Part shown: positions 34,351-43,070 of the stretch, one piece after another | How positions within the stretch are numbered: position 1 is the first letter of the stretch | Layout: each line of letters begins with the position of its first letter | From: an uncultured Corynebacterium sp. | Lineage (GTDB): Bacteria > Actinomycetota > Actinomycetes > Mycobacteriales > Mycobacteriaceae | Direction of reading: 5' to 3' | Length of the DNA stretch: 64,000 nucleotides | NCBI RefSeq assembly: GCF_946221935.1 | Contig: NZ_CAMIGN010000009.1 | Location: 1 to 64,000 of the forward strand | The notes under the pieces: generated by a model | The model's database searches: none | Seen by the model: only the letters and a program-made list of their open reading frames with translations | What the model was told of the DNA's origin: nothing | Program-made: the position numbers and the translations under genes

Positions 34351-35316
34351 ATGACGGTCAAAGAGAAGCAGAGAAGCAACACAACCAACTCATCCGAGGA
34401 ACGCTCCGCAACCATTGCCGTATGGGCTTTCCCCGCGTTTATCTTGATCGGCGCAGGCCTAGCACTGGCCAGCCCGGGCACCTTCACTCCCCTGGCAGCG
34501 CACATCTCCACGATGATCGCCATCATCATGCTGTGCATGGGACTGACCCTGAGGCTGCCTGACTTCGCGCTGGTTGCGAAACGTCCCATGCCAATCGTCA
34601 TCGGCGTGATCGCCCAGTTCGTCATCATGCCGCTGGGTGCTGTGGCCGTAGCTAAGCTGCTGGGGCTGAACCCAATGCTGGCGATTGGCCTGCTGATGCT
34701 GGGATCCGTACCCGGCGGCACCACCTCCAACGTGGTCGCCTATTTGGCTAAGGGCGACGTTGCACTGTCCGTGACCATGACCTCCGTCTCCACTATCCTG
34801 TCCCCGCTGGTCACCCCGGTTATCATGCTGCTACTCGCGGGTGAGGAAACTCCGGTGGATGGTAAGTCCATGGCGTGGAGTCTGGTTCAGACCGTGCTGC
34901 TGCCCGTCATCGGCGGCCTGGTCATCCGTGTGATTTTCGATCGCATCGTCACGTTTCTGCTGCCGGTTCTGCCGTGGTTGTCCATTGTCGCTATCGGCGG
35001 AGTCGTCTTCCCTGCCGTCGCTAAGTCTTCGGACACCCTGGTGAACATCGGCGTCACCGTGCTTGTCGCCGTCATCATCCACAACCTCATCGGCTATGTC
35101 CTGGGCTACTTCGCTGCCCGCGCCACCGGCGAATCCCCCGCTGTCTGCCGCACCACCGCCATCGAGGTCGCCACACAGTCCGCAGGCCTGGCCTCCGGAA
35201 TGTCGGGGAAGTATTGGAGCCCGGAAGCCGCCATCCCCGGCGCTGTCGCCGCCGTGTGGCACAACATTTCCGGCGCACTATTTGCTTTCCTCATGCGCCG
35301 CTTGGCCAAAAACTAG
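34351..35316 (+). CDS. Bile acid:sodium symporter (BASS) family transporter
   Basis: Membrane carrier of about 321 residues with nine to ten helices, sodium-coupled by family; the substrate (pantoate, 2-keto acids, steroids or other anions) is not deducible. Family features: GLTLRLPDFALV, GSVPGGTTSNVVAYLAKGDVALSV (crossover motif) and ATQSAGLASGM in the second half. ATG at 34351 is chosen over the upstream open frame because of the leaderless promoter. Confidence 0.9.
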   Translation: MTVKEKQRSNTTNSSEERSATIAVWAFPAFILIGAGLALASPGTFTPLAAHISTMIAIIMLCMGLTLRLPDFALVAKRPMPIVIGVIAQFVIMPLGAVAVAKLLGLNPMLAIGLLMLGSVPGGTTSNVVAYLAKGDVALSVTMTSVSTILSPLVTPVIMLLLAGEETPVDGKSMAWSLVQTVLLPVIGGLVIRVIFDRIVTFLLPVLPWLSIVAIGGVVFPAVAKSSDTLVNIGVTVLVAVIIHNLIGYVLGYFAARATGESPAVCRTTAIEVATQSAGLASGMSGKYWSPEAAIPGAVAAVWHNISGALFAFLMRRLAKN

Positions 35317-35353
35317 GCCCCTCACTCTCCCCTGAGCCCCTACCATGGGGCTC

Positions 35354-36283
35354 ATGCGTATTTTCGGCTTCGATTCCTTCGGCGGCCCCGAGGTCACTCG
35401 TTTCCTCGATGTCGCCGACTACACCTGGCAGCCCGGCAGCGTTTTGATCCGCCCCACCGCGATCAGCCTCAATCCCGGCGATATTAAAGTGCGTAATGGC
35501 CAACGCCAGGGCTCCTTCCCCGTCACCTTCCCCATGGCCATGGGTCGTGAGGCCGCCGGCACAGTCGTAGAAGCCGACCCCTCCACCGATTTTTCGCCGG
35601 GCGATCGCGTCTTTGGGTCTGCTTTCTCCGGCACTGGCACTGCCAGTGATTCTCTTGTTCTTTTGGACGCCACCTCGACCGCAGCTATCCCCAGCGGTGT
35701 AGAGGCCGCCGACGCGGCCTGCCTGCCCGCGGCTGCTGGAACCGCCTACGATGCCCTGGCCGAGCTTCACGAATTGGGCACCTGGCCGGACACGGGAGCT
35801 CGCCTTCTGGTGATTGGCGCGGGCGGCGGCGTGGGCACGCACGCCCTTCAACTGGCGCAACATTTCGACATCGAGGTCATCGGCATCGCCAGTGCCCGCA
35901 AGAAAATGCTGGTGGAGCGTCTGGGCGCGCGTTTTATGGATACCGCAGAGCTGGGCAAGACCGGTTCCCACGTCACCGTCCCGCCAGTGGACGGCATTCT
36001 GGACCTGGTCGGTGGCGATGTCCTGGAAGGGCTGGCGCATCTTGCGCCGGAGGGCGCGATCCGTAGCGCCGCAGACAAGCAGCTTGCTGCCCGCCTAGGC
36101 GGAAGCGGCGTCACTCGGATCCGTACCGAGGAACGCTTCGCGGAACTCGCCCGCCTGGTAGCCGAAGGCGCGATGCGTCCCGTGATCGGCAAAGAGCTAC
36201 CTTTCAGTGCCGCAGCCGAAGCCTACGAGGAGGTCGAGTCAGGCCACGCACTAGGAAAGGTCGTACTGACGGTGGACGACTAG
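35354..36283 (+). CDS. Zinc-type alcohol dehydrogenase-like / quinone oxidoreductase
   Basis: NADPH-dependent MDR-superfamily reductase, about 309 residues. A GroES-like N-terminus (ISLNPGDIKVRNGQ, GREAAGTVVEADP) is followed by the Rossmann motif LLVIGAGGGVGTHALQLAQ. The catalytic zinc ligands of true alcohol dehydrogenases are missing, so it is a zinc-free quinone oxidoreductase-like enzyme. ATG at 35354 (MRIFGFDSFGGPE) matches family starts; ATG at 35345 is possible. An exact TTTTGGACGCC is at 35661. Confidence 0.87.
   Translation: MRIFGFDSFGGPEVTRFLDVADYTWQPGSVLIRPTAISLNPGDIKVRNGQRQGSFPVTFPMAMGREAAGTVVEADPSTDFSPGDRVFGSAFSGTGTASDSLVLLDATSTAAIPSGVEAADAACLPAAAGTAYDALAELHELGTWPDTGARLLVIGAGGGVGTHALQLAQHFDIEVIGIASARKKMLVERLGARFMDTAELGKTGSHVTVPPVDGILDLVGGDVLEGLAHLAPEGAIRSAADKQLAARLGGSGVTRIRTEERFAELARLVAEGAMRPVIGKELPFSAAAEAYEEVESGHALGKVVLTVDD
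35661..35671 (+). repeat. TTTTnGACGCC word (in oxidoreductase)
   Basis: TTTTGGACGCC within the quinone oxidoreductase gene, coding Leu-Leu-Asp-Ala. Confidence 0.9.
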
Positions 36284-36339
36284 CGGAAGCGCTAGGCTTC
36301 CAAGAAATCCCCCCCACCACCCAACAATTCTGGCGACAG

Positions 36340-36897
36340 CTAAGCGGGGGTCAGTGTGCCCGCGGCGGTGATCAGTACGAACTCTGCAATCCATATCCAC
36401 AGCCAAGGACGTTTCGGCAACAGAGGCAACTCTTCGGCCTGAGCCGGCCGGGCGAAAGCGGACTTCGTTGCAGGGTCGAAGGATTCCCACACCTCTCGGT
36501 AGGTCCCTTCCGTGGCTGCCCATTCCCGCACCGCCTCCGTATCGCCTTTGTTCGCATACATCCAGTACAGCGCCGGGCCAGCGAATATGAGGAAGTACAA
36601 CACGGCGAGGACTACTCTTAGACCCCCACTGGCTTCCTCCAAGGAGCCGAAGAGGATCCCGAAGAGCATCATCACTCCCAGGATCAAAGCCAGCCACGCC
36701 GCAATCTTCTTTGCAGCGTTCGGACGGTACCTTGACAACCGAATACGACGAGCTTCCAGGTCCTGCTCATCAGAAGTACGCGCAACCTGCCCATCGTGTG
36801 GATCAGCATCCGGCATCCAGCCAGCGAGGTAATCCTTGTTCTCCCGGCTACCCCGGCTATCCCACTCGCCATAGCGTTGCGGCTCTTTGTAGCTCAT
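36340..36897 (-). CDS. Membrane protein of unknown function
   Basis: About 185 residues, unrecognised. A polar, charged N-terminus (1-65) is followed by two close membrane segments (about 68-110: AWLALILGVMMLFGILFG and VVLAVLYFLIFAGPALYWM), a soluble stretch with EWAATEGTYREVWESF, and a third helix near the C-terminus (WLWIWIAEFVLITAAG). ATG at 36897 lies seven bases after TACACT (36905-36910, minus strand), a probable leaderless start. Divergent from the FUSC gene. Confidence 0.7.
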   Translation of the reverse strand: MSYKEPQRYGEWDSRGSRENKDYLAGWMPDADPHDGQVARTSDEQDLEARRIRLSRYRPNAAKKIAAWLALILGVMMLFGILFGSLEEASGGLRVVLAVLYFLIFAGPALYWMYANKGDTEAVREWAATEGTYREVWESFDPATKSAFARPAQAEELPLLPKRPWLWIWIAEFVLITAAGTLTPA

Positions 36898-36904
36898 GCA
36901 ATTA

Positions 36905-36962
36905 AGTGTAAACACCGCTCTGGACATCCCACAGCTCATCGTTCGATTACGGGGTTTACACT
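36905..36962. promoter_or_regulatory. Inverted repeat carrying the two divergent -10 boxes
   Basis: AGTGTAAACACCG (36905-36917) and CGGGGTTTACACT (36950-36962) are inverted with 12 of 13 matches. Each arm includes a TACACT placed as a -10 box for one of the divergent genes. This suggests one regulator controlling both, or promoter duplication. Confidence 0.55.
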
Positions 36963-37009
36963 GTGAATGTCTTTATTCGCAGCCTCAGACAAGGAAAACC
37001 ACCACCGCA

Positions 37010-38749
37010 GTGAATCAAACCAGCCCCCACAAGCAACCCACCCCGCTCAACCCAAAGCCCCCACAGAACCCCGCGGAATTCCCCATCCCCCATCGCCCAA
37101 GTGCGTGGGAGCTGTTTACCACCTTCAACTCGAAGGCGGCGGGCTGGGCTGGTGGACTGCGAGCGGCACTGTCACTGCTGATTCCCGGCACGATCGCCTG
37201 GTCACTAGGGTTAAGCGATGCAATGCTGCTGGTCGCTGGCGGTGCATTTACCGTGATCTACGGCGGTAATCTGCCCTATCGCACACGCCTAAAGGTGATG
37301 CTTTTCTCCGCCACGCTGCTAGCTGCCTGCCCCACCATCGCTGCTTGGCTGGGCAAGATGATGTGGGAGCACCTGGATTCCGGTGGCTCACACTGGTGGC
37401 TGATGATCGCGGGCCTGTACTGCACCTTCCTTTCGGGCGTGTTCACCTACACTCAGAACGCACTGCGCCTGCCACCACCGGGCGGATTCTTCATTGTCAT
37501 GGTCTCCGGCGGCGCGACGATGATTGCCCGCAGCGACCTAAACCCCCTGGCCATTGGCGGCTGGAGTTTGTTTGGTGCGTTCGTCGCCGTGATCGTGGGC
37601 ATGTTCCCTGCCCTATTCAATCCTCACGGCCCAGAGCAGCAGGCCATCCGTACGCTCAACAGCGCGGTGGCGGATTTCGACCAAGACCCGACCCCTGGCA
37701 ACTACTACCTTGCCCGCACTTCCCTTTCCGAGGCCTGGTCGGCACTGATGGGCGCAGGCATTGTCTCCGCGGGCAAGGTGATCCGGGAATCACAACGTGA
37801 CCTGGTGGTACAAGTCCAACGTGCCCGTCAACAGCTCATGGCCATCAGCGCCCGGACCGGCTACGTAGATACGGACGAAGACTTCTCCGATACCAACGGC
37901 ATGGTTGATCCCACCCGCATAGCCATCCCGCACCGCCAGCCATCCGTGAAGTACCGCTTCGGTCGGTCTTTGAACATCCATAGCCAGGCGGAGCTCAGCA
38001 TGGAAAAGGTGGTGCTGGCCAGCCTGACCTCTTGCGCCCTCACCATCTGGCTGGGGCTGGATCGCCCCGACTGGGGTGTGATTACCGCTCTGCTGATCCT
38101 GCAGTGGGGCCCGGAGAAAGTCCCCGGCACTATCCGCGGCCTCCACCGACTCCTAGGATCCGTGCTGGGCATCGGCCTGTTCGCCATCGCCCATGCTTTC
38201 CAGATCGGCGGCCTCCCCCTGCTGTTCTTGCTGGCCGCCTGCCAATTCGCCGCCGAGTTCTTCATCGCCAAGAACTACGCGTTCACCGTCATCTTCACCA
38301 CCCCCATGGCATTGATGATGGGCAACTCAATGGAGCGCCCGCTCGGCGACGTGGTCGTCGATCGCCTCGCCGAAGTGTGCGTTGCGGTTATCTGCTCGTT
38401 TATCTTCCTGTGGCTCTGGCGCACTACATCTGACGCCCACTATCACCGCCGCCTGGTAGGCCATTGCGAAGCGGCAATGGGTGCACTGCTGGGCGCGTTG
38501 CTGATCACCCCGCCAGATCGCGCGCTCTACGCACGCCGTGATCTGCAATTCGAGCTACTCAGCGAACGCAAGCACATGATGAAGATGATTAACAACAACT
38601 CCACCTATGCGCGGCAATTGTGGGCCAAGCACAACCAGCTACAGCTCACCGGATACACCCTGCTGGATTATTGCAATGCGCATGGGGACGAAGATCTCTC
38701 CCTCAACGAGCTGAACCGCCTGGCCGCGGCGGTACGGCAGCTGGACTGA
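37010..38749 (+). CDS. FUSC-family membrane protein (aromatic acid exporter-like)
   Basis: Probable efflux-associated membrane protein of about 579 residues. Two sets of four to six membrane helices (about 45-195 and 360-490) flank a cytoplasmic region. The second set with LDRPDWGVITALLILQWGPEK and HRLLGSVLGIGLFAIAHAFQ matches the FUSC domain. GTG at 37010 is chosen because the predicted transcript begins near 36970 and the following residues are the first polar N-terminus; the site lacks a good Shine-Dalgarno, so the start is uncertain. Substrate unknown. It ends 2 bp from the convergent lepA stop. Confidence 0.8.
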   Translation: MNQTSPHKQPTPLNPKPPQNPAEFPIPHRPSAWELFTTFNSKAAGWAGGLRAALSLLIPGTIAWSLGLSDAMLLVAGGAFTVIYGGNLPYRTRLKVMLFSATLLAACPTIAAWLGKMMWEHLDSGGSHWWLMIAGLYCTFLSGVFTYTQNALRLPPPGGFFIVMVSGGATMIARSDLNPLAIGGWSLFGAFVAVIVGMFPALFNPHGPEQQAIRTLNSAVADFDQDPTPGNYYLARTSLSEAWSALMGAGIVSAGKVIRESQRDLVVQVQRARQQLMAISARTGYVDTDEDFSDTNGMVDPTRIAIPHRQPSVKYRFGRSLNIHSQAELSMEKVVLASLTSCALTIWLGLDRPDWGVITALLILQWGPEKVPGTIRGLHRLLGSVLGIGLFAIAHAFQIGGLPLLFLLAACQFAAEFFIAKNYAFTVIFTTPMALMMGNSMERPLGDVVVDRLAEVCVAVICSFIFLWLWRTTSDAHYHRRLVGHCEAAMGALLGALLITPPDRALYARRDLQFELLSERKHMMKMINNNSTYARQLWAKHNQLQLTGYTLLDYCNAHGDEDLSLNELNRLAAAVRQLD

Positions 38750-38751
38750 GC

Positions 38752-40602
38752 CTAGTCGGCGTCGGTAGACAGCGCAGCAACGAAGGCCTCCTGCGGCACA
38801 GAGACCGAACCGATGGCCTTCATGCGCTTCTTGCCTTCCTTTTGCTTTTCCAGCAGCTTGCGCTTACGCGACACATCGCCGCCATAGCACTTGGACAGCA
38901 CGTCCTTGCGCAGGGCACGGATGTTCTCGCGGGCGATAATCTTGGAACCGATGGCGGCCTGCACCGGCACTTCAAACTGCTGGCGCGGGATCAGTTCCTT
39001 CAGCTTCACCGTCATCTTGTTGCCGTACCAGTGCGCGTTGTCGCGGTGCACGATTGCGCTGAACGCATCCACGGGGTCGCCTTGCAGCAGGATGTCCACC
39101 TTCACCAGGTCGGCCAGCTGCTCGCCGGCTTCTTCATAGTTCAGCGAGGCATAGCCCTTCGTGCGGGACTTCAGCTGGTCAAAGAAATCAAAGATAATCT
39201 CGCCCAGCGGCATGGTGTAACGCAGCTCCACGCGGTCCTCGGACAGGTAGTCCATGCCGCCCATTTGGCCGCGCTTCGACTGACACAGTTCCATGGTGGA
39301 GCCCAAGAACTCCGAGGGCACGATCACGGTCATCTTCACGATCGGCTCATATACCTCGCGCATCTTGCCACCCGGCCAATCCGAGGGGTTGCGAACGTAC
39401 ACTTCCTTGCCGTCTTCCTTCACCACGCGGTAGACCACTGACGGCGCAGTGGAGATCAGATCCAGGCCGAACTCGCGTTCCAGGCGTGTGCGGGTGATTT
39501 CCATGTGCAGCAGCCCGAGGAAGCCACAGCGGAAACCAAATCCCAGGGCTACCGACGTCTCTGGCTCAAAGGTTAGGGATGCATCGTTGAGCTGCAGTTT
39601 TTCGATGGCTTCGCGCAGATCCGGGTACTGATCGGCGCTGATCGGGAACAGACCGGAGTACACCATCGGGGTTGGCTCCTGGTAACCCTTCAGCGGCACC
39701 TCGGCACCGTTGGTGGCCCAGGTAATCGTGTCACCGACCTTGGACTGACGGACGTCCTTCACACCAGTGATGATGTAACCGACCTCGCCCACGCCCAGGC
39801 CCTTGGTCTTCGTCGGCTCCGGGGAAACCACGCCGATCTCTAGCGTCTCGTGGGTCGCGCCAGTGCTCATCATCTGGATTTTCTGGCGCGATTCCAGCCG
39901 ACCGTCCATCATGCGTACATACGTCACCACACCGCGGTAGATGTCGTACACACTGTCGAAGATCATGGCACGGGCCGGGGCATCGGCATCACCCACTGGC
40001 GGTGGCACCAGTTCACATACCTTGTCCAGGAGCTCCGGCACGCCCTCGCCAGTCTTGCCGGATACGCGCAGCACTTCTTCTGGCTCGCAGCCGATGATGT
40101 GGGCAAGTTCCAGGGAGTACTTTTCTGGATCTGCTGCTGGCAGGTCAATCTTGTTCAGAACCGGAATGATTTCCAGATCGTTTTCCATCGCCAGGTACAG
40201 GTTCGCCAGCGTCTGTGCCTCGATACCCTGGGCCGCATCGACCAGCAGGATGCATCCCTCACACGCTTCGAGGGCGCGGGAGACCTCATAGGTAAAGTCC
40301 ACGTGGCCGGGCGTATCGATCAGGTGCATCACTAGCTCTTCGCCCGCGTGCGCACCGGTCTTCGGCACCCACGGCAGGCGTACGTTCTGTGCCTTGATAG
40401 TGATGCCACGCTCGCGCTCAATATCCATGTTGTCCAGGTACTGGTCGCGCATATCGCGATCTTCGACCACGCCGGACATCTGCAGGATACGGTCGGCCAG
40501 GGTCGACTTGCCATGGTCAATGTGGGCAATGATGCAGAAGTTACGAATCCTCTCGGGATCCGTAAACGTCTGTGTGGCGTAATTCTTCTGCTTGGCTGCC
40601 AT
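38752..40602 (-). CDS. lepA: Elongation factor 4
   Basis: Ribosome-binding translational GTPase (EF4) that acts on stalled or mis-translocated ribosomes and in initiation. About 616 residues. Features: P-loop AHIDHGKSTLADRIL, switch II DTPGHVDFTYEV, NKIDLPAADP, and the LepA-specific C-terminus from DYLSEDRVELRYTMPLGEI to KMKAIGSVSVPQEAF-type sequence. ATG at 40602 has a strong GAGGAGGG upstream; the longer open frame is not needed. Confidence 0.96.
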   Translation of the reverse strand: MAAKQKNYATQTFTDPERIRNFCIIAHIDHGKSTLADRILQMSGVVEDRDMRDQYLDNMDIERERGITIKAQNVRLPWVPKTGAHAGEELVMHLIDTPGHVDFTYEVSRALEACEGCILLVDAAQGIEAQTLANLYLAMENDLEIIPVLNKIDLPAADPEKYSLELAHIIGCEPEEVLRVSGKTGEGVPELLDKVCELVPPPVGDADAPARAMIFDSVYDIYRGVVTYVRMMDGRLESRQKIQMMSTGATHETLEIGVVSPEPTKTKGLGVGEVGYIITGVKDVRQSKVGDTITWATNGAEVPLKGYQEPTPMVYSGLFPISADQYPDLREAIEKLQLNDASLTFEPETSVALGFGFRCGFLGLLHMEITRTRLEREFGLDLISTAPSVVYRVVKEDGKEVYVRNPSDWPGGKMREVYEPIVKMTVIVPSEFLGSTMELCQSKRGQMGGMDYLSEDRVELRYTMPLGEIIFDFFDQLKSRTKGYASLNYEEAGEQLADLVKVDILLQGDPVDAFSAIVHRDNAHWYGNKMTVKLKELIPRQQFEVPVQAAIGSKIIARENIRALRKDVLSKCYGGDVSRKRKLLEKQKEGKKRMKAIGSVSVPQEAFVAALSTDAD

Positions 40603-40718
40603 TTGCCCTCCTCTTTCGCTTACGCGTAACCCTACTATGTATCTACCCAGAAGTAGCAGACGGGGTTTAGCTGCCACCTGGCTACCTGGAAGTGTTTTGT
40701 TCAGGTAATCTTTTATCC

Positions 40719-41318
40719 ATGTCTGGTTCGGAAGCAAGTGATATGAAAGTGACGCCCCCACGTGGGAAATCACACAATCTCTTCGGGGCCATCGCAGAAT
40801 TCTTCCAACAGTTTTATATTCACCACTTCACGCGCAAGAAGGCGCTGAAACGTGGCATCGGGGAGCTCCATACCCACCTGGGCATGGGTGGACAGTTCGC
40901 GGCGGCGATGAATTCGCGCGAAGAGACCATCAAAACCCCCAGCCGGGACCTTGCCCGTGCAGTAACTTATGTCCCCGATATGGACGGTCAGGCCGACGCA
41001 GGCGAAGTCGTCTGGGCAAATATTCGACCAAAGAAGGGCATGATCCCGGAGCTGCGTGCGGTGCTGGTGGTAGGACGCAACCACCACCGTCTACTCACCC
41101 TTCTGATTTCCTCCCGAGACGACTACGGTAACCAAGCCAACTGGATCCCCGTAGGCACCGGCCCGTGGAGCTCGGATGCAGATAGGGATAGCTGGGTTCG
41201 TATGGATAAGGTGCTGGAAGTGCCGGAAACACTAATCCAACGCCGGGGCATTCCACTGCCCGCCCGCCGCTTTGAACGTGTCGCCAATGAGCTGCGGCAA
41301 GTTTATGGCTGGAGCTAA
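40719..41318 (+). CDS. MazF/PemK-like protein without an adjacent antitoxin
   Basis: About 199 residues. The C-terminal half looks like a PemK/MazF fold: GEVVWANIRPKKGMIPELRA for the first strands, VLVVGRNHHRLLTLLIS for the next, then IPLPARRFERVANELRQVYG. Known members are mRNA interferases. The N-terminal 70 residues are extra (FGAIAEFFQQFYIHHFTRKKAL), and no small antitoxin gene precedes or follows. Either the antitoxin function is internal, or this is a domesticated relative. TAATCT at 40704-40709 is a possible -10 for a leaderless start at 40719; ATG at 40743 is an alternative. Confidence 0.6.
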   Translation: MSGSEASDMKVTPPRGKSHNLFGAIAEFFQQFYIHHFTRKKALKRGIGELHTHLGMGGQFAAAMNSREETIKTPSRDLARAVTYVPDMDGQADAGEVVWANIRPKKGMIPELRAVLVVGRNHHRLLTLLISSRDDYGNQANWIPVGTGPWSSDADRDSWVRMDKVLEVPETLIQRRGIPLPARRFERVANELRQVYGWS

Positions 41319-41432
41319 CTGGCGGGATTTTGTCTTTTCCAATCACCAACTGCTAACATTTTTCGAGTTCACGGTGCTATCCAGAGCAACTCTGCTACTG
41401 GGCGCCTAGCGTCTGCACTGCAGGCCACGCCG

Positions 41433-41496
41433 CATCCCGCAGGACCTTGGGTGGGATGTTAGAGATCGCGAGGCCGTTGAGGGAGCCTGCCTCCCT
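41433..41496 (+). promoter_or_regulatory. Hairpins in the rpsT leader
   Basis: CATCCC (41433-41438)/GGGATG (41453-41458) and AGGGAG (41480-41485)/CTCCCT (41491-41496) can form two stems in the leader of the S20 gene. A T-run (41510-41515) follows 14 bases later, too far for a standard terminator. S20 autoregulation at its leader is known in other bacteria; a role here is inference. Confidence 0.35.
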
Positions 41497-41549
41497 GATG
41501 AACAGGAAATTTTTTACCGAAGACTTTTTGAAAGAAGAGGCACGCCACC

Positions 41550-41813
41550 ATGGCAAACATCAAGCAGCAGAAGAAGCGCGTTCTCACCAACGAGATCGCT
41601 CGCAAGCGCAACCAGGCTATCCGCTCCCGCCTGCGCACCGAGACTCGTAAGTTCAACGCCGCCGTTGAGGCTGGCGACAAGGAGGCCGCAGAGGCACAGC
41701 TGCGCGTCGCCTCCCGCTTCTACGACAAGGCTGTCACCAAGGGCACCATCCACCGCAACAACGCGGCTAACAAGAAGTCCGGCATGGCCGCTCGCTTCAA
41801 CAAGATGGCTTAA
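41550..41813 (+). CDS. rpsT: 30S ribosomal protein S20
   Basis: Primary 16S-binding protein of the small subunit. 87 residues, highly basic and helical: MANIKQQKKRVLTNEIARKR at the start and ending NKKSGMAARFNKMA, both textbook S20. ATG at 41550 with AAGAAGAGG upstream. Single gene with a long structured leader; its conserved actinobacterial place is opposite holA. Confidence 0.97.
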   Translation: MANIKQQKKRVLTNEIARKRNQAIRSRLRTETRKFNAAVEAGDKEAAEAQLRVASRFYDKAVTKGTIHRNNAANKKSGMAARFNKMA

Positions 41814-41856
41814 GGATCCTTTTTAAGGGTTCCTACCCGCTCTTTGCGTAAAAATT

Positions 41857-41934
41857 ACCCGCACCTTCCACACGGGGTTGAGATGTTGCGTCACAAAGCT
41901 GCAACAGCAACCACCTTGCCTGGGTGCGGGTTTT
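41857..41934 (+). other. Structured element / terminator downstream of rpsT
   Basis: ACCCGCACC (41857-41865) pairs perfectly with GGTGCGGGT (41923-41931), followed by TTT. The 57-base interior has its own hairpin (GTTGC / GCAAC, about 41885-41905). This could be a branched terminator for rpsT or a small independent RNA; no family recognised. Confidence 0.4.
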
Positions 41935-42014
41935 CGCTATGCCCTAAGCTAGTGATTTAGCTATCCAGGATTGTGAGCCTTAAGTTTTAGTTTTCGAAGG
42001 AGTTCGACAAAGGG

Positions 42015-43052
42015 ATGAAGGATCGCTTCCGCTCAGCCCTGCTCGGCACCGCTTTGGGCGATGCATGGGGCTACCCGTACCAAAACCCACCGCAGCCGGA
42101 TCGCACCCCGCTGCCGGAGCAGCTGGTTATCAGCGACGATACGCAAATGACGCTGGCTCTCTGCGCCGCGATGCTGGACATCGACCGGGACAACCTGGAT
42201 CGTGAGGAAGGCATGCAGGTCATCGGTCAGCAGTTCATCAACTATCACGCCGACCCGGACTACGATCGCTCCCCCGGCGCTTCGACGACCGAATCGCTGG
42301 ATCGTCTAAGCCAACTCGGTGCCGAGCACTGGGACGATGTGGCTTCGCACTCCGGAGGCGCAGGTGCCGTGATGCGTGTGGCCGCAAGCGCACTGCTAGC
42401 CCCGTCGGATCAGGGCGTCGGCTGGTCGGTGCTCCAGGGCGTGATTACCCATGATTCGGGTGTGGCTCGCGCTGCGTGTGCAGTAATGGCCTGCCTGATG
42501 TCTGCCCGAAAAGGCACCAATCTCTTGGACGTGGCCGGGGGTCTGGCCGGTGATGAAAACTTCGACAACGACAATCTGCTGACAAACGAGGAAAAATCCG
42601 ACATCCTCAAGGATCTGGATACGGCACTTATTACGGATCTGACCGGTCCTGATGTGCCGCTAAGCGAGTTGATTTCCCGCGTGGATGCTGTGTGTGAGCA
42701 TCTGCATCCGTTCCTGGAGCAGGGAGATTTTGAGGAGCTGTACCGGCACCGCAGGAAGTTTGTGCAAATCCTCGGCCAGGGGTGGGACGCAGGTTCCTGC
42801 ACGGCTTCTGCCCTGCTGCTGACGCAGTTGTACTTGGATCACCGAGAACAGTACGCCCCGCATGATTTCCTGCATGTGGCAGTTAACTGGCCGGGAAACC
42901 GCAATACCCGCACGTCGCTGACTGGTGCGCTAATCGGCTCCCACCTGGAAGGCGGAGTGGACGACTGGGAGAGTTCGCGCGAGTACCATTTTGAAACCCG
43001 CTATGATGACGCGGTTCACTGTGGCTTGTGGAAGGGCTTTAACCTGCGCTAA
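42015..43052 (+). CDS. ADP-ribosylglycohydrolase family protein
   Basis: Magnesium-dependent hydrolase removing ADP-ribose from proteins or small molecules, 345 residues, single domain. Motifs of the family: LLGTALGDAWG at the start, SDDTQMTLALC (metal-binding), GGAGAVMRVA, and NRNTRTSLTGALIGS in place of the C-terminal (N/D)xD(S/T) site. That C-terminal site lacks the usual Asp pair (the sequence is N-T-R-T), so metal binding may be altered. ATG at 42015, with GAAGGAG about ten bases upstream. No ADP-ribosyltransferase gene is nearby. Confidence 0.8.
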   Translation: MKDRFRSALLGTALGDAWGYPYQNPPQPDRTPLPEQLVISDDTQMTLALCAAMLDIDRDNLDREEGMQVIGQQFINYHADPDYDRSPGASTTESLDRLSQLGAEHWDDVASHSGGAGAVMRVAASALLAPSDQGVGWSVLQGVITHDSGVARAACAVMACLMSARKGTNLLDVAGGLAGDENFDNDNLLTNEEKSDILKDLDTALITDLTGPDVPLSELISRVDAVCEHLHPFLEQGDFEELYRHRRKFVQILGQGWDAGSCTASALLLTQLYLDHREQYAPHDFLHVAVNWPGNRNTRTSLTGALIGSHLEGGVDDWESSREYHFETRYDDAVHCGLWKGFNLR

Positions 43053-43070
43053 TCCCCAGGCACACCTGCG

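Noticed and set aside
36967..37269. 100-codon frame starting just after the FUSC promoter
   Set aside because: Out of frame with the FUSC protein and mostly within it; its content is low-complexity with no recognisable domain.
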